This document shows positions 8,444-17,254 of a DNA stretch of 64,000 nucleotides, one piece after another. Below the pieces are notes generated by a model. The model saw only the letters and a list, made by a program, of their open reading frames with translations, made no database searches and had not been told where the DNA came from. This DNA is from Algoriphagus sp. (GTDB taxonomy: Bacteria > Bacteroidota > Bacteroidia > Cytophagales > Cyclobacteriaceae): NCBI RefSeq assembly GCF_013373065.1, contig NZ_JABXIN010000002.1, forward strand, positions 62,001 to 126,000, given 5' to 3'. Positions within the stretch are counted from its first letter, which is position 1, and the number at the start of each line of letters is the position of its first letter. The translations under genes and the position numbers were made by a program.

Positions 8444-10630
8444 TTACAGCTTTCGCTTCAAGAAATCAGTCATCTGTGTGTACAAATGCCAGGTGGTATT
8501 ACCTCCATAAATTCCATGATTCCGGTTTGGATAATAGAAGGTCTCGAATTGTTTATCTGCTGCAATTAATGCATTGACCAAATCTACTGAGTTTTGGAAA
8601 TGCACATTGTCATCCCCAGTTCCATGAATCAGCAGAAAATTACCTTTCAGTTTATTCACATGGGTAATTGGACTATTTTCATCGTAACCAGCTGGATTCA
8701 ACTGAGGAGTTTGTAAGTAACGCTCAGTATAAATGGTGTCATAGTATCGCCAAGTGGTCACCGGAGCGACAGCAATAGCAGTTTTGAATACGTCATTACC
8801 GATCATTAGTGCCAAAGAAGACATATACCCACCATAAGACCATCCCCAAATTCCGATACGGCTAGCATCCACAAAGGGCTGCTTAGCGAAATATTTGGCA
8901 CCTTCGATTTGGTCAATGGTTTCGAGCTTACCAAGATTGGCATAGGTGGCATGCTTGAAATCCCTTCCTCGAGCACCTGTACCTCGATTATCTATACAAG
9001 CCACGATGTACCCTTCCGCAACCAAAGCTTGATGCCAGAAATCTCGGGTTCCTCCCCAGGAGTTCCGCACATTTTGAGAACCTGGTCCCCCATAGACATA
9101 CATCAAAACGGGATATTTCTTGTTAGGATCAAAGTCTGCAGGCTTGATCACATATCCATTCAATTCAGTCCCATCAACAGTAGGAAAACTGAAAAATTCT
9201 TTTTCCCCTAAGGCAAAGCTTTTCAAACGCGCTTTCAACTCAGTATTCTCCTCGAGTACTTTCAATTCCTTACCAGAAGCCTCATTTAACGTCACGACGA
9301 CCGGTGAATCTGTTGTAGAAAAGTAATCAATGAAAAAGCGATGGTCTGGACTCATATTAATACTATGGGTCCCCTTTGCTGGAGTTAATGCTTTTTTGTT
9401 TTTACCTGATAAATCAATCACATAAAAATTTCTTTCTAACGGGGAAACTTCCGTAGAAACAAAGTATACTTTTTTGGCTTTCTCATCCACTCCTACCAGT
9501 TCGGAAACTTCCCAAGGCCCTGAAGTCACTTGACGTATCAGACTTCCATCCATCGCATGATGATAGATATGCTTAAATCCATCTTGCTCTGAAGTTCGGA
9601 TAAAGCTTTTGCCATCACTCAGGTATTGCAAATTATCATTGAAATCCAAGTCTACATAAGTTTCCGCTTTTTCAGACAGAATCAATTTGCTCTCTCCGGT
9701 AGAAGCATTTGCGTGGAAAAGATCCAATTGATTTTGTAGACGATTGAGACGAATAAAGGCGAGTTGGTTTGGATCCTGAGTCCAATAGATCCGAGGCAAA
9801 TAAATATCTGTTTCAGATCCCGTATCCATTTTTGAGGTTTGGCCAGAGGCCAAATCATAAACATGAATGCTTACATCTGAATTTTTTTCTCCCGCTTTGG
9901 GATATTTGAATCGGTAATCCTCTGGATATAGTTTGCCCCAAAGCTGCATATTGAATTCGGGGACATCGGTCTCATCAAATCGTATAAAAGCAATTTTCTT
10001 TCCGTCGGGAGACCATTTGAATGCTTGGGCCATGGAGAATTCCTCTTCATATACCCAATCCGCAGCACCGTTGATGATTTTATTCCATTCCCCATCAGTG
10101 GTAATTTGGGTTAGTTTATTACTCGCCAATTCCACCATATAAAGGTCGTTGTCTTTCACAAAAGCAACCTTATCATTATCCGGAGAAAGGGTAGCGTAGG
10201 AGATTTTCTCTCCATTCATCAGCTGTTGCTTTTCCCCTGTTGCCAAATCAACCACGTAAAAAATACCTTTCGAGGATCGTCGATAGATGGATTCCACATC
10301 GGTTGCGATCAACGCTTTGGACTCATCGGAATTGAAAGAGTAGGAAGAAAAGTTGACTCCAAGAGCTCTGCCATCGAGTAGGATTGCTTCCTCCTCTCCC
10401 GTTGCCAAATTAATTTTGACAACCGCCGGGAAGCCAGCACGATTTACGAGGGAACTGTAGTATTGTCCGTCTTTCATCCAATTGATCCCGTAGACTGACT
10501 TTTGAGAGAAGGTGCCTTTTTTAAAGACATCCTCCAAGGTCACTTTCTTCAGTGCTTGAGCCTGAAGGCCAATCGCCGCGAAGATTAAGAAAAGAAAAAG
10601 AAAACCGCCTTTTTTCAAGCTTTCACTCAT
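8444..10630 (-). CDS. Dipeptidyl peptidase IV (family S9B), secreted
   Basis: The start is taken at MSESLKKGGFLFLFLIF, which gives a signal peptide ending near LQAQ; the frame is open for 46 more codons upstream, but they encode no signal. The mature part is a DPP4 beta-propeller (about 50-460) followed by an alpha/beta-hydrolase domain. The catalytic serine lies in GWSYGGYMS, the aspartate in GTGDDNVHF and the histidine in NRNHGIYG. The propeller has the EEEFSM glutamate pair that binds the substrate N-terminus. The family removes X-Pro dipeptides from peptides in the periplasm. The 728-residue length is normal. Confidence 0.95.
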   Translation of the reverse strand: MSESLKKGGFLFLFLIFAAIGLQAQALKKVTLEDVFKKGTFSQKSVYGINWMKDGQYYSSLVNRAGFPAVVKINLATGEEEAILLDGRALGVNFSSYSFNSDESKALIATDVESIYRRSSKGIFYVVDLATGEKQQLMNGEKISYATLSPDNDKVAFVKDNDLYMVELASNKLTQITTDGEWNKIINGAADWVYEEEFSMAQAFKWSPDGKKIAFIRFDETDVPEFNMQLWGKLYPEDYRFKYPKAGEKNSDVSIHVYDLASGQTSKMDTGSETDIYLPRIYWTQDPNQLAFIRLNRLQNQLDLFHANASTGESKLILSEKAETYVDLDFNDNLQYLSDGKSFIRTSEQDGFKHIYHHAMDGSLIRQVTSGPWEVSELVGVDEKAKKVYFVSTEVSPLERNFYVIDLSGKNKKALTPAKGTHSINMSPDHRFFIDYFSTTDSPVVVTLNEASGKELKVLEENTELKARLKSFALGEKEFFSFPTVDGTELNGYVIKPADFDPNKKYPVLMYVYGGPGSQNVRNSWGGTRDFWHQALVAEGYIVACIDNRGTGARGRDFKHATYANLGKLETIDQIEGAKYFAKQPFVDASRIGIWGWSYGGYMSSLALMIGNDVFKTAIAVAPVTTWRYYDTIYTERYLQTPQLNPAGYDENSPITHVNKLKGNFLLIHGTGDDNVHFQNSVDLVNALIAADKQFETFYYPNRNHGIYGGNTTWHLYTQMTDFLKRKL

Positions 10631-10696
10631 ATTCAAAGTAATTTTTGGGTGTATACATCGATAGTAGTCGGCGAATATAATACGGCAGTTACCACC

Positions 10697-10731
10697 CTCC
10701 AAGGGCTTTGAGTCCCTTGGAGCGGTTTTTT
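10697..10731 (+). other. Terminator-like hairpin between divergent genes
   Basis: The perfect 9-bp stem CTCCAAGGG / CCCTTGGAG is followed on the plus strand by CGG and six Ts. It lies between the divergent DPP4 and ddl starts, where no plus-strand transcript is expected to end. It could be an attenuator for ddl or stop antisense transcription. Confidence 0.5.
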
Positions 10732-10809
10732 CTTTGAATCGTCGAAGAGTGAATAATATTTGTTGCATATCTATTAATTTTCCTACTTCGTATAGAAATT
10801 TTTCCCCGC

Positions 10810-11796
10810 ATGAAGAAAAAAATTGCCTTGGTAACAGGAGGATTCACCGGCGAATCCGTCATTTCACTGAAAAGCGCTGCAGTTGTCGAAAAAACCATCG
10901 ATCGGGATCGCTACGATGTATATAAAATTCTAGTATATCCAGGCGATTGGTATTTTGAATCGGCTTCAGGGGAAAAAACACCAGTTGACCTCAATGATTT
11001 CAGCGTAAAAATTGAAGATGAAAAAATCACCTTTGATGGGGTTTTCAATATTCTTCATGGCTCTCCGGGAGAAGACGGAAAATTGGCAGGTTATTTTGAT
11101 ATGTTGGGAATCCCCTACACCACCTGCGACCAATTGACCTCAGCCATTACCATGAATAAAGGCTACACCAAAGCCATTGTGGCAGATATCCCGGAATTGA
11201 ATATTGCCAAGTCCATCCAACTTTTTGAAAATTCTGAGCAAAATAGACATCGGATTGAATCAGAGCTTAAGCTTCCCCTTTTCATTAAACCCAATAATGG
11301 CGGAAGCTCAATCGGTATGACCAAAGTCAAAACTTGGGATGAATTGCCTGAAGCCCTGGAAAAAGCCTTTGCCGAGGACAAGCAAGTTTTGGTTGAAGAA
11401 TTTGTTTCCGGCAGGGAATTTTCGATAGGTGTATTTCGAGGAAAAGGAAAGATCACTGTTCTCCCGGCAACGGAAATCGTCAGTAGCAAAGAGTTTTTTG
11501 ATTTTGAAGCAAAATATACCGCAGGTGTGACGGAAGAAATTACTCCAGGCCGAATGAACGAAGAGGAGGTTGCCCGAGTGGCACGAATCGTTGAAAAGGT
11601 TTATGAAAAGCTAAACTGTAAGGGGGCCGTTCGTATTGATTATTTTCTGGAGCATGAAACAGGAAAGTTTTTCTTCATTGAAATCAATACAGTCCCTGGT
11701 CAGACTGAAACTAGTCTAATCTCCCAGCAGGTCCGGGCAATAGGTATGGACGTGAAGGATTTCTATACTCAATTGATTGAGGAGATGTTTGAGTGA
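10810..11796 (+). CDS. ddl: D-alanine--D-alanine ligase
   Basis: This 328-residue ATP-grasp enzyme joins two D-alanines for peptidoglycan precursors in the cytoplasm. The N-terminal domain begins MKKKIALVTGGFTGESVISL, where GGFTGE replaces the usual GGxSxE. Later come the ATP-grasp elements KPNNGGSSIGMTK and EEFVSGREFSIGVF and the metal-binding end EINTVPGQTETS. In the last of these the family normally has MPGFT, so a variant acceptor pocket is possible. No mur genes are nearby, so it stands apart from the cell-wall cluster. Confidence 0.93.
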   Translation: MKKKIALVTGGFTGESVISLKSAAVVEKTIDRDRYDVYKILVYPGDWYFESASGEKTPVDLNDFSVKIEDEKITFDGVFNILHGSPGEDGKLAGYFDMLGIPYTTCDQLTSAITMNKGYTKAIVADIPELNIAKSIQLFENSEQNRHRIESELKLPLFIKPNNGGSSIGMTKVKTWDELPEALEKAFAEDKQVLVEEFVSGREFSIGVFRGKGKITVLPATEIVSSKEFFDFEAKYTAGVTEEITPGRMNEEEVARVARIVEKVYEKLNCKGAVRIDYFLEHETGKFFFIEINTVPGQTETSLISQQVRAIGMDVKDFYTQLIEEMFE

Positions 11797-11850
11797 GGGT
11801 GAGTGAGAAGATAGAAGAAGGGAGTAAATAGTGAGTGGTAAGTAGTAGTT
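11797..11850 (+). repeat. Degenerate purine-rich GTGAG/AGTAG microrepeats
   Basis: The first ~50 bases after the ddl stop contain GTGAG three times, then AGTAAATAGTGAGTGG and TAAGTAGTAG. The same kind of sequence, on the other strand, lies at 20892-20927. The rest of this gene-free stretch up to 11957 shows nothing I can name. Confidence 0.45.
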
Positions 11851-11957
11851 TACCGTCATAACGGGGCAATTTCCTAAAGCTTTTAAAGTTTCCATTTTCA
11901 CTGGAAGTGCCGAAACTATCTTATAGGTTGAAAGCAAATCTTTAATATGGGAGCCAC

Positions 11958-12110
11958 TATTTCGCCTAGGGTTCATTTCACGAGAGAGGCGAGGTATATC
12001 TCAATCGTATTTTGCCGAAAGCCTATTTCATCGAGCGAAGCGAGATGTATTTCCACGGTATATCGCGAATCGTATTTAAGCAAAGCAGTATTTCACCAAG
12101 CACATATTTC
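11958..12110. repeat. Array of TATTTC-anchored mini-hairpin units (10 anchors)
   Basis: TATTTC or a close variant recurs at 11958, 11974, 11995, 12008, 12024, 12048, 12059, 12073, 12089 and 12105. The 5-18-nt segments between are partly self-complementary (GCCGAAAGCC, CGAGCGAAGCGAG, CGCGAATCG). Spacing is irregular and the segments differ. A related array lies at 61760-61842. No protein is supported here. Confidence 0.65.
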
Positions 12111-12143
12111 CTACAATTTCCTTCCTCAATGAATGGGAATATT

Positions 12144-12151
12144 TAACTTTG
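12144..12151 (+). promoter_or_regulatory. -7 element of the purM promoter
   Basis: TAACTTTG matches TAnnTTTG 27 bases before the ATG at 12179, supporting that start over the upstream in-frame TTG at 12149, which lies inside this element. Confidence 0.6.
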
Positions 12152-12178
12152 TCCTCTGGTAACCAATCCCAAATCTCC

Positions 12179-13342
12179 ATGAACGAGCGCTATATGAAGC
12201 GCGGTGTTTCCGCCTCCAAAGAAGACGTGCATCAGGCCATCTCAAACCTAGATAAAGGCCTTTTCCCCAAAGCTTTTTGTAAAATCGTTGAAGACACGCT
12301 CGGGAATGACCCTGATTTCTGCAACATTATGCATGCTGACGGAGCAGGCACAAAGTCTTCACTAGCTTACCTCTATTGGAAAGAAACAGGAGATTTAAGT
12401 GTTTGGAAAGGAATAGCTCAGGATGCCATCATCATGAATATTGATGACCTCCTTTGTGTAGGAGCTATTAACAATATTTTGGTTTCATCCACGATTGGAA
12501 GGAACAAGAATCTTATCCCGGGAGAAGTTATATCAGCCATCATCCAAGGCACTGAGGAAGTTTTGCAAATGCTCCGAGACAATGGGGTGAACGCCATTCT
12601 AACCGGAGGAGAAACGGCTGACGTTGGAGACTTGGTTCGAACGGTAATTGTAGACAGCACTGTGACTTGCCGAATGCCTCGAGAGGAAGTAATTTCAAAT
12701 GATCGAATCCAGGCAGGTGATGTCATTGTAGGATTGGCTTCCTATGGCCAAGCAAATTATGAAACTGAATATAATGGAGGGATGGGAAGTAATGGATTGA
12801 CTTCTGCCCGCCATGATGTTTTCAATAAGCTATTAAAAACTAAGTATCCGGAATCCTTCGATCCGGCAGTACCTGATGAATTGGTTTACACCGGGAAATA
12901 CAATTTGACCGATCCTGCTCCGGGTGCTCCGGTAGACATGGGTAAATTAGTCCTCTCTCCTACTCGAACCTATGCCCCGATCATGGCAGATGTGTTGAAT
13001 TATCTTCGACCCCATATTCATGGATTGGTTCACTGCTCTGGAGGAGCCCAAACCAAAGTGCTACATTTCGTAGACAACCTCCACATCATCAAGGATGATT
13101 TGTTTGAAATGCCCCCTCTTTTCCGAATCATACAAGAAGAAAGTGGCACGGATTGGAAAGAAATGTATAAGGTCTTCAACATGGGTCATCGGATGGAAAT
13201 TTATTTGGATGAGCGCTACGCAGAGGAAATTATCGATATCGCTGAATCCTATGGAATAGAGGCAAAAATTATCGGACGGGTGGAGCCCTTTGAAGGTAAA
13301 AAAGTAACGATCCAAAGTCCATTTGGAACCTTTGAATATTAA
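12179..13342 (+). CDS. purM: Phosphoribosylformylglycinamidine cyclo-ligase (AIR synthase)
   Basis: The start MNERYMKRGVSASKEDV is chosen because a promoter -7 box overlaps the alternative TTG. The 387-residue protein carries PurM landmarks: the HADGAGTKSSLAY loop, AQDAIIMNIDDLLCVGA, LTGGETADVGD in the nucleotide-binding region, and GLVHCSGGAQTK in the C-terminal domain. It makes aminoimidazole ribotide in purine synthesis. It is somewhat longer than the ~345-residue E. coli enzyme. No other purine gene is adjacent; the next gene follows after 3 bases. Confidence 0.9.
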   Translation: MNERYMKRGVSASKEDVHQAISNLDKGLFPKAFCKIVEDTLGNDPDFCNIMHADGAGTKSSLAYLYWKETGDLSVWKGIAQDAIIMNIDDLLCVGAINNILVSSTIGRNKNLIPGEVISAIIQGTEEVLQMLRDNGVNAILTGGETADVGDLVRTVIVDSTVTCRMPREEVISNDRIQAGDVIVGLASYGQANYETEYNGGMGSNGLTSARHDVFNKLLKTKYPESFDPAVPDELVYTGKYNLTDPAPGAPVDMGKLVLSPTRTYAPIMADVLNYLRPHIHGLVHCSGGAQTKVLHFVDNLHIIKDDLFEMPPLFRIIQEESGTDWKEMYKVFNMGHRMEIYLDERYAEEIIDIAESYGIEAKIIGRVEPFEGKKVTIQSPFGTFEY

Positions 13343-13345
13343 TCC

Positions 13346-14695
13346 ATGGCTGAAAAAACTGCATTGAAAAAATTTGGAAAGGTCCTGCTTGGGATCTTTC
13401 TTTTTTTGGTGTTTTTGGCAGTTGCAACAATCACCCGGGTCGACCGAAGCCCGATAGACGATCAGGATTTTTATCGGGAGACTTTTCAAAATCTGGAAAC
13501 CCTCCCGATGCAGAACAGTCAGGGTCAAACTTGGCTGGCAGGATGGGGAAAAACCAACATGACTCCTCCTGAACCCGTGGATTTGGTAGGCTATGCTCCT
13601 CGGGGTCCTTATGAATTTGTAGAAGACAGCAGCTTTGTCAAAACAATCCTTCTCAGTAATGGAAAAAGTCAAGTTGCTTGGCTGAGCTACGAATTACTGA
13701 TCGTTCATCCCTATTTGGCAAAATTTGTCGAATCGGAAATCAAAAGCCAATTCCCGGAGATTGATCAGGTGATTTTTACTGCAACGCATACCCATTCAGG
13801 AATGGGCGGCTATATGCCGGGACCTGTTGGAGAATTCGCTTTTGGTGGGTTTCAAGAAGAAATCATCCAATTGATCAGTCAGCGAAGTTTAGAAGCCCTT
13901 GAACAGGCTCAAAGTAATCTGGATACCGTTTCTATCAACTTCCGGAAGGCTGATGCCGGGGAATTAGTTGCTAACCGATTTATCAAAGATGGACCTACAG
14001 ACCCCTTTGTCCGTCAATTGATTTTAACCAAAAAGTCAGGTGAGAAAGCCACTTTTCTAACCTATTCGGCTCATGCTACCTGTTTGAGTTCAAAATTCAT
14101 GGGGCTATCAGGAGATTATCCTTATTATTTGATGCAGCGGATGGAGGAAAAAGGGTTTGATTTTGCACTTTTTGCTTCCGGGACGGTTGGATCTCATAAA
14201 CCCTTGCCTTCCGGAAATCAGCCTGAAGCCATTCAAGGCTATGCCCAAGATTTGGATTCGATCAATCAGCTGAAAATGACGCGGTATGCCACCGTCAAAA
14301 ACCCAAAATTGGAATTTGGCAGACTAGATCTCAACCTTCGAGAACCGCATCTTCGCATTGCTGACAATTGGCGCATCCGTCCTTGGCTATTTGACTTTTT
14401 GGTTGGCGATACAAACCCTCATTTGGACATCCTTCAAATTGGAAATACCCTTTTCATTGCTTCCAGCGGGGAGATATCAGGCGTTTTTTATGAAAAATGG
14501 GAAAACCAAGCCAATACCGCAGGACTTAATCTGATTATCACCACTTTCAATGGAGGCTATATTGGATATATCACGCCCGATGAACTCTATGATGAGCATT
14601 TTCATGAAGTGCGGGAAATGAATTGGTATGGACCGGGAAATGGGAAATATTTTGATGATTTGATTACCCAAATTATCAAGAATGCTACGCCTTAG
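13346..14695 (+). CDS. Neutral ceramidase-like hydrolase, membrane-anchored
   Basis: The 449-residue protein has one N-terminal membrane segment (KVLLGIFLFLVFLAVATI), so the catalytic part faces the periplasm. It matches the N-terminal catalytic domain of neutral/alkaline ceramidases: AGWGKTNMTPPEPVDLVGY, the zinc-ligand region TATHTHSGMGGYMPGP and a second histidine in YSAHATCLS. The family hydrolyses the amide of ceramides, and sphingolipids are common in Bacteroidota, but many relatives have untested substrates. The C-terminal domain of longer ceramidases is absent. It starts 3 bases after purM, so they are probably co-transcribed. Confidence 0.85.
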   Translation: MAEKTALKKFGKVLLGIFLFLVFLAVATITRVDRSPIDDQDFYRETFQNLETLPMQNSQGQTWLAGWGKTNMTPPEPVDLVGYAPRGPYEFVEDSSFVKTILLSNGKSQVAWLSYELLIVHPYLAKFVESEIKSQFPEIDQVIFTATHTHSGMGGYMPGPVGEFAFGGFQEEIIQLISQRSLEALEQAQSNLDTVSINFRKADAGELVANRFIKDGPTDPFVRQLILTKKSGEKATFLTYSAHATCLSSKFMGLSGDYPYYLMQRMEEKGFDFALFASGTVGSHKPLPSGNQPEAIQGYAQDLDSINQLKMTRYATVKNPKLEFGRLDLNLREPHLRIADNWRIRPWLFDFLVGDTNPHLDILQIGNTLFIASSGEISGVFYEKWENQANTAGLNLIITTFNGGYIGYITPDELYDEHFHEVREMNWYGPGNGKYFDDLITQIIKNATP

Positions 14696-15284
14696 AGAGT
14701 TTCCAAACCTGACTTCGAATCCACCCCTCTTTCCATTTTTTTTCATCAATCAACTTAAACCCATTCTCCTCTAACCATTTTCCATAATCAGGGAAATCAT
14801 GCCGGGGGTGTTGAGTAATCACTCGAAAAACACGTATCATCAAGTAGCTCACTAATTTTTGGAAGGTATTTTTTGGCGGAAAAAAATCCGATAAAATCAA
14901 TTGGGCGCCGGGATTAAGTTGCTTCTTGAGTTCAGTAAATAAAACCTGAAAATCCTGGTCAGACATGGTGTCCAATACAAAAGGCAAAATCACCCAATCG
15001 AAGGGTATTTTTGAATAAAAAGCTCCCAAATGAAAGGTGAATTGACTGTCTTTCATGTTTTTCCTCGCGGCTTCAAGCATCCATTTGGAAAGTTCCCAGT
15101 ATTCTCCTTTCCACCTTGAAGCAAGGTCCTGATAATCCAATCCATCTCCACCCCCGATGATTAGAATATTCCCTTCAATCTCTGAAGTAAGAAAATACCG
15201 ATTAGCCAGAGCAAGCTGTTTCCCGAAAACCAGTTCAGAAAATCGGCGATATATTGGAGCAACCCACCGATACTTATCTTCCAT
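14685..15284 (-). CDS. Class I SAM-dependent methyltransferase
   Basis: A soluble 199-residue protein with a Rossmann-like SAM site at ILIIGGGDGLDYQDL followed by YWELSKWMLEAARKN, the order typical of UbiE-like methyltransferases. FDWVILPFVLDTMSDQDF and LILSDFFPP fill the later motif positions. The substrate is unknown. It is encoded 4 bases after the UbiA-like membrane protein, suggesting a common lipid or quinone-like substrate (inference), and overlaps the end of the convergent ceramidase gene by 11 bases. Confidence 0.8.
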   Translation of the reverse strand: MEDKYRWVAPIYRRFSELVFGKQLALANRYFLTSEIEGNILIIGGGDGLDYQDLASRWKGEYWELSKWMLEAARKNMKDSQFTFHLGAFYSKIPFDWVILPFVLDTMSDQDFQVLFTELKKQLNPGAQLILSDFFPPKNTFQKLVSYLMIRVFRVITQHPRHDFPDYGKWLEENGFKLIDEKKWKEGWIRSQVWKLSKA

Positions 15285-15288
15285 TTTG

Positions 15289-16122
15289 CTAGCTCAAAAA
15301 AGTTAAAAGCGCAGGAAGAACAAAGGTCCATTCCATGCTTATTCGTTTCTTTTCAGCATCCATTTGATCCTTTTTGAAGATAAACCAATGGCTTAATGTC
15401 ATCAAAAAAAGAAATGCTGCAAATAATCTGTAGAAAGAGGGAGCAAAAAGCAAAACCAAAATCAACATCGAAAAAAGCCCATACATCAAATAGATAACCC
15501 AACGCCTTAAAATCACAGGATCTACCTCTTGAGACACTGAAAAAAACCCAGCCAAACGATCTTCCTCTTGATCTAAAAGAGAGAGGATTAACAAATTCAG
15601 AATGGCCAATAAAACGTACAAAATGAAAAATATTCCTTGCCAAGTAGATCCATCCAAAGGATTTGATTTTAAAAAAGGAAGCCAGAATATCCCAGTCACA
15701 TAAAATAAAGCAATTGAAAATTCCTTCATCCAGCCCTTTCCAAATTTCAAAACCAAAAAACGGATTCCGCCAATCATGGCTCCCAACAAAAAAGTCAGTT
15801 GCAGTTCTAAACCCCAACCAAACCACCAAAAGCCCCCGATTAATCCAACTACCGCTAAGACTCCAACTCCAATCAAAACAGGCATTCGAGCTTGATGGTG
15901 AAAACGTCTTCTTCCAGAAAGTTTGTTACCAACTTGATTTGCGTCGATGAAATGGTCCAGATTATAAATGCACCACACCGCCATTCCCAATAGCGCATAA
16001 GGTTGCCAGGGCAAATCGACATGAAACAACCTGGAGAAAAAAAGCATCCCTGCTAGAGCTCCCAAGACTACATCAATGGAAAGCCAGGATATCCAGCGAA
16101 TGATTTTTTCGAAAAATTGCAT
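15289..16122 (-). CDS. UbiA-like polytopic membrane protein (possible prenyltransferase)
   Basis: The 277-residue protein has about eight or nine hydrophobic segments. Two aspartate pairs stand in UbiA-like positions: YNLDHFIDA (a DxxxD after a membrane segment, about residues 54-62) and LLDQEEDRLAG (DxxxD, about 187-197). In the UbiA superfamily, two Asp-rich motifs bind the diphosphate of a prenyl donor through magnesium. Overall similarity is weak to my eye and the acceptor is unknown. The methyltransferase 4 bases downstream supports a two-step modification of a lipid-like molecule. It could instead be an uncharacterised membrane protein. Confidence 0.6.
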   Translation of the reverse strand: MQFFEKIIRWISWLSIDVVLGALAGMLFFSRLFHVDLPWQPYALLGMAVWCIYNLDHFIDANQVGNKLSGRRRFHHQARMPVLIGVGVLAVVGLIGGFWWFGWGLELQLTFLLGAMIGGIRFLVLKFGKGWMKEFSIALFYVTGIFWLPFLKSNPLDGSTWQGIFFILYVLLAILNLLILSLLDQEEDRLAGFFSVSQEVDPVILRRWVIYLMYGLFSMLILVLLFAPSFYRLFAAFLFLMTLSHWFIFKKDQMDAEKKRISMEWTFVLPALLTFLS

Positions 16123-16214
16123 TTGGTAAAATTAGGTAGCTCCAAGAGAGAAACAAGGATTTTTTCCTGAACAAAAATTCCTATTTTCGGAAAACAGCAA
16201 AACCCAGATAACCC

Positions 16215-16850
16215 ATGAAAATGATTTCACTCAGCCTAGTAGCCCTATTTCTCTCCTTTTTTGCAATTGCGCAAGAACCCATCAAAATCGCCTGTGTAGG
16301 TAATAGTATTACCCAGGGTCCGGGAAGAGAAAATCCAGACAGTTATCCATTACAATTGCAAGCGATTCTTGGGGATACCTATTTGGTGAAAAATTTTGGA
16401 GTAGGAGGACGAACGCTTCTTCGAAAAGGGGACTACCCTTATTGGAATGAACCGCAATTCCAGGAAGTGAAAGACTTTGCTCCAGATATTTTGGTAATCA
16501 TGCTGGGAACCAATGATTCCAAACCCCAAAACTGGGCTCACAAGGCTGATTTTCGGCAAGATTATCTGGATATGATAGCCGAATTCAAAGCTCATATGCC
16601 AACCGATGGGAAGGTCTATGTAGTCATGCCTGTCCCCGTGACACAGGACAATTTTGGAATTACTGCTGATATCATGAATAATGAACAACGCATGATGATC
16701 ATCGATATCGTCCAGTCCAGTGGCTCAGAAATGATTGATCTCTATACCCCCTTAATGGACCGGGCCGATTTGCTTCCAGACGGAGTGCATCCCAATAAAG
16801 AAGGCCTTGGGATTATGGCTGCAGCAGTAGCGAGAGCTATCAGATTATAA
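16215..16850 (+). CDS. Secreted SGNH/GDSL hydrolase
   Basis: A 211-residue protein with a signal peptide (MKMISLSLVALFLSFFAIAQ) and the four SGNH blocks: the catalytic serine in GNSITQGPG, glycine in FGVGGRTLL, asparagine in MLGTNDSKP, and the Asp/His pair in PDGVHPNKEG. It resembles the acyl-sugar esterases (sialate O-acetylesterase-like, rhamnogalacturonan acetylesterase-like) found in Bacteroidota. The exact ester is not predictable. TATTTTCG, one mismatch from TAnnTTTG, lies about 30 bases upstream of the ATG. Confidence 0.9.
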   Translation: MKMISLSLVALFLSFFAIAQEPIKIACVGNSITQGPGRENPDSYPLQLQAILGDTYLVKNFGVGGRTLLRKGDYPYWNEPQFQEVKDFAPDILVIMLGTNDSKPQNWAHKADFRQDYLDMIAEFKAHMPTDGKVYVVMPVPVTQDNFGITADIMNNEQRMMIIDIVQSSGSEMIDLYTPLMDRADLLPDGVHPNKEGLGIMAAAVARAIRL

Positions 16851-16863
16851 TCGGCAAATCAAC

Positions 16864-17154
16864 CTAAACAACTCTGGACTCAGAATACAAATCATAAGCT
16901 GCTACCAGCATTTGGTTTTCGGGAGACTGACCAAATCGGGGATAGCTATGAATTTGATTTCGCTGTTCGACATAAACGGGCCTGTATTTTCTTTCAATTT
17001 CATCCCAAATCACCAACATATAGGCGTAAGGAATTCGGCTTTCACGACCGGTTTCCAACCATTCTTCAAAGAGGTCTTCTGATAGGGATTTGGGGTATTC
17101 GGGACTGTCGAACATGTTTTTTAATTCACTTAGATACGAAAAATAAGTGCTCAA
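16864..17154 (-). CDS. Conserved hypothetical protein (96 aa)
   Basis: A soluble, acidic and tyrosine-rich 96-residue protein with no signal peptide or membrane segment (MSTYFSYLSELKNMFDSPEY; later RIPYAYMLVIWDEIERKYR). Mixed helix and strand character suggests a small folded domain. It stands alone between a convergent SGNH hydrolase gene and the tRNA-fMet locus. I do not recognise the family. Confidence 0.65.
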   Translation of the reverse strand: MSTYFSYLSELKNMFDSPEYPKSLSEDLFEEWLETGRESRIPYAYMLVIWDEIERKYRPVYVEQRNQIHSYPRFGQSPENQMLVAAYDLYSESRVV

Positions 17155-17254
17155 TTTGGGATTAAAAAGATCGATGATAGAAAGTTTCCTGAAATTAGGA
17201 AATAGAAAACACTCTTAAATTGATATTAAAATTCGGGACAAAAACTTATGAAAC

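Noticed and set aside
10631-10768. N-terminal extension of dipeptidyl peptidase IV by 46 codons.
   Set aside because: The extension has no family sequence, runs through a hairpin and would place the signal peptide internally.
11958-12110. Possible CRISPR array.
   Set aside because: The constant word is only six bases, spacing is 11-24 nt, no cas genes are in the window and the segments between do not look like spacers.
11947-12132. Plus-strand ORF of 61 codons across the first TATTTC array.
   Set aside because: The reading frame simply translates the mini-hairpin units and has no conserved domain.
13061-13672. 203-codon minus-strand ORF across purM and the ceramidase gene start.
   Set aside because: It overlaps two strongly supported genes and lacks any recognisable pattern.
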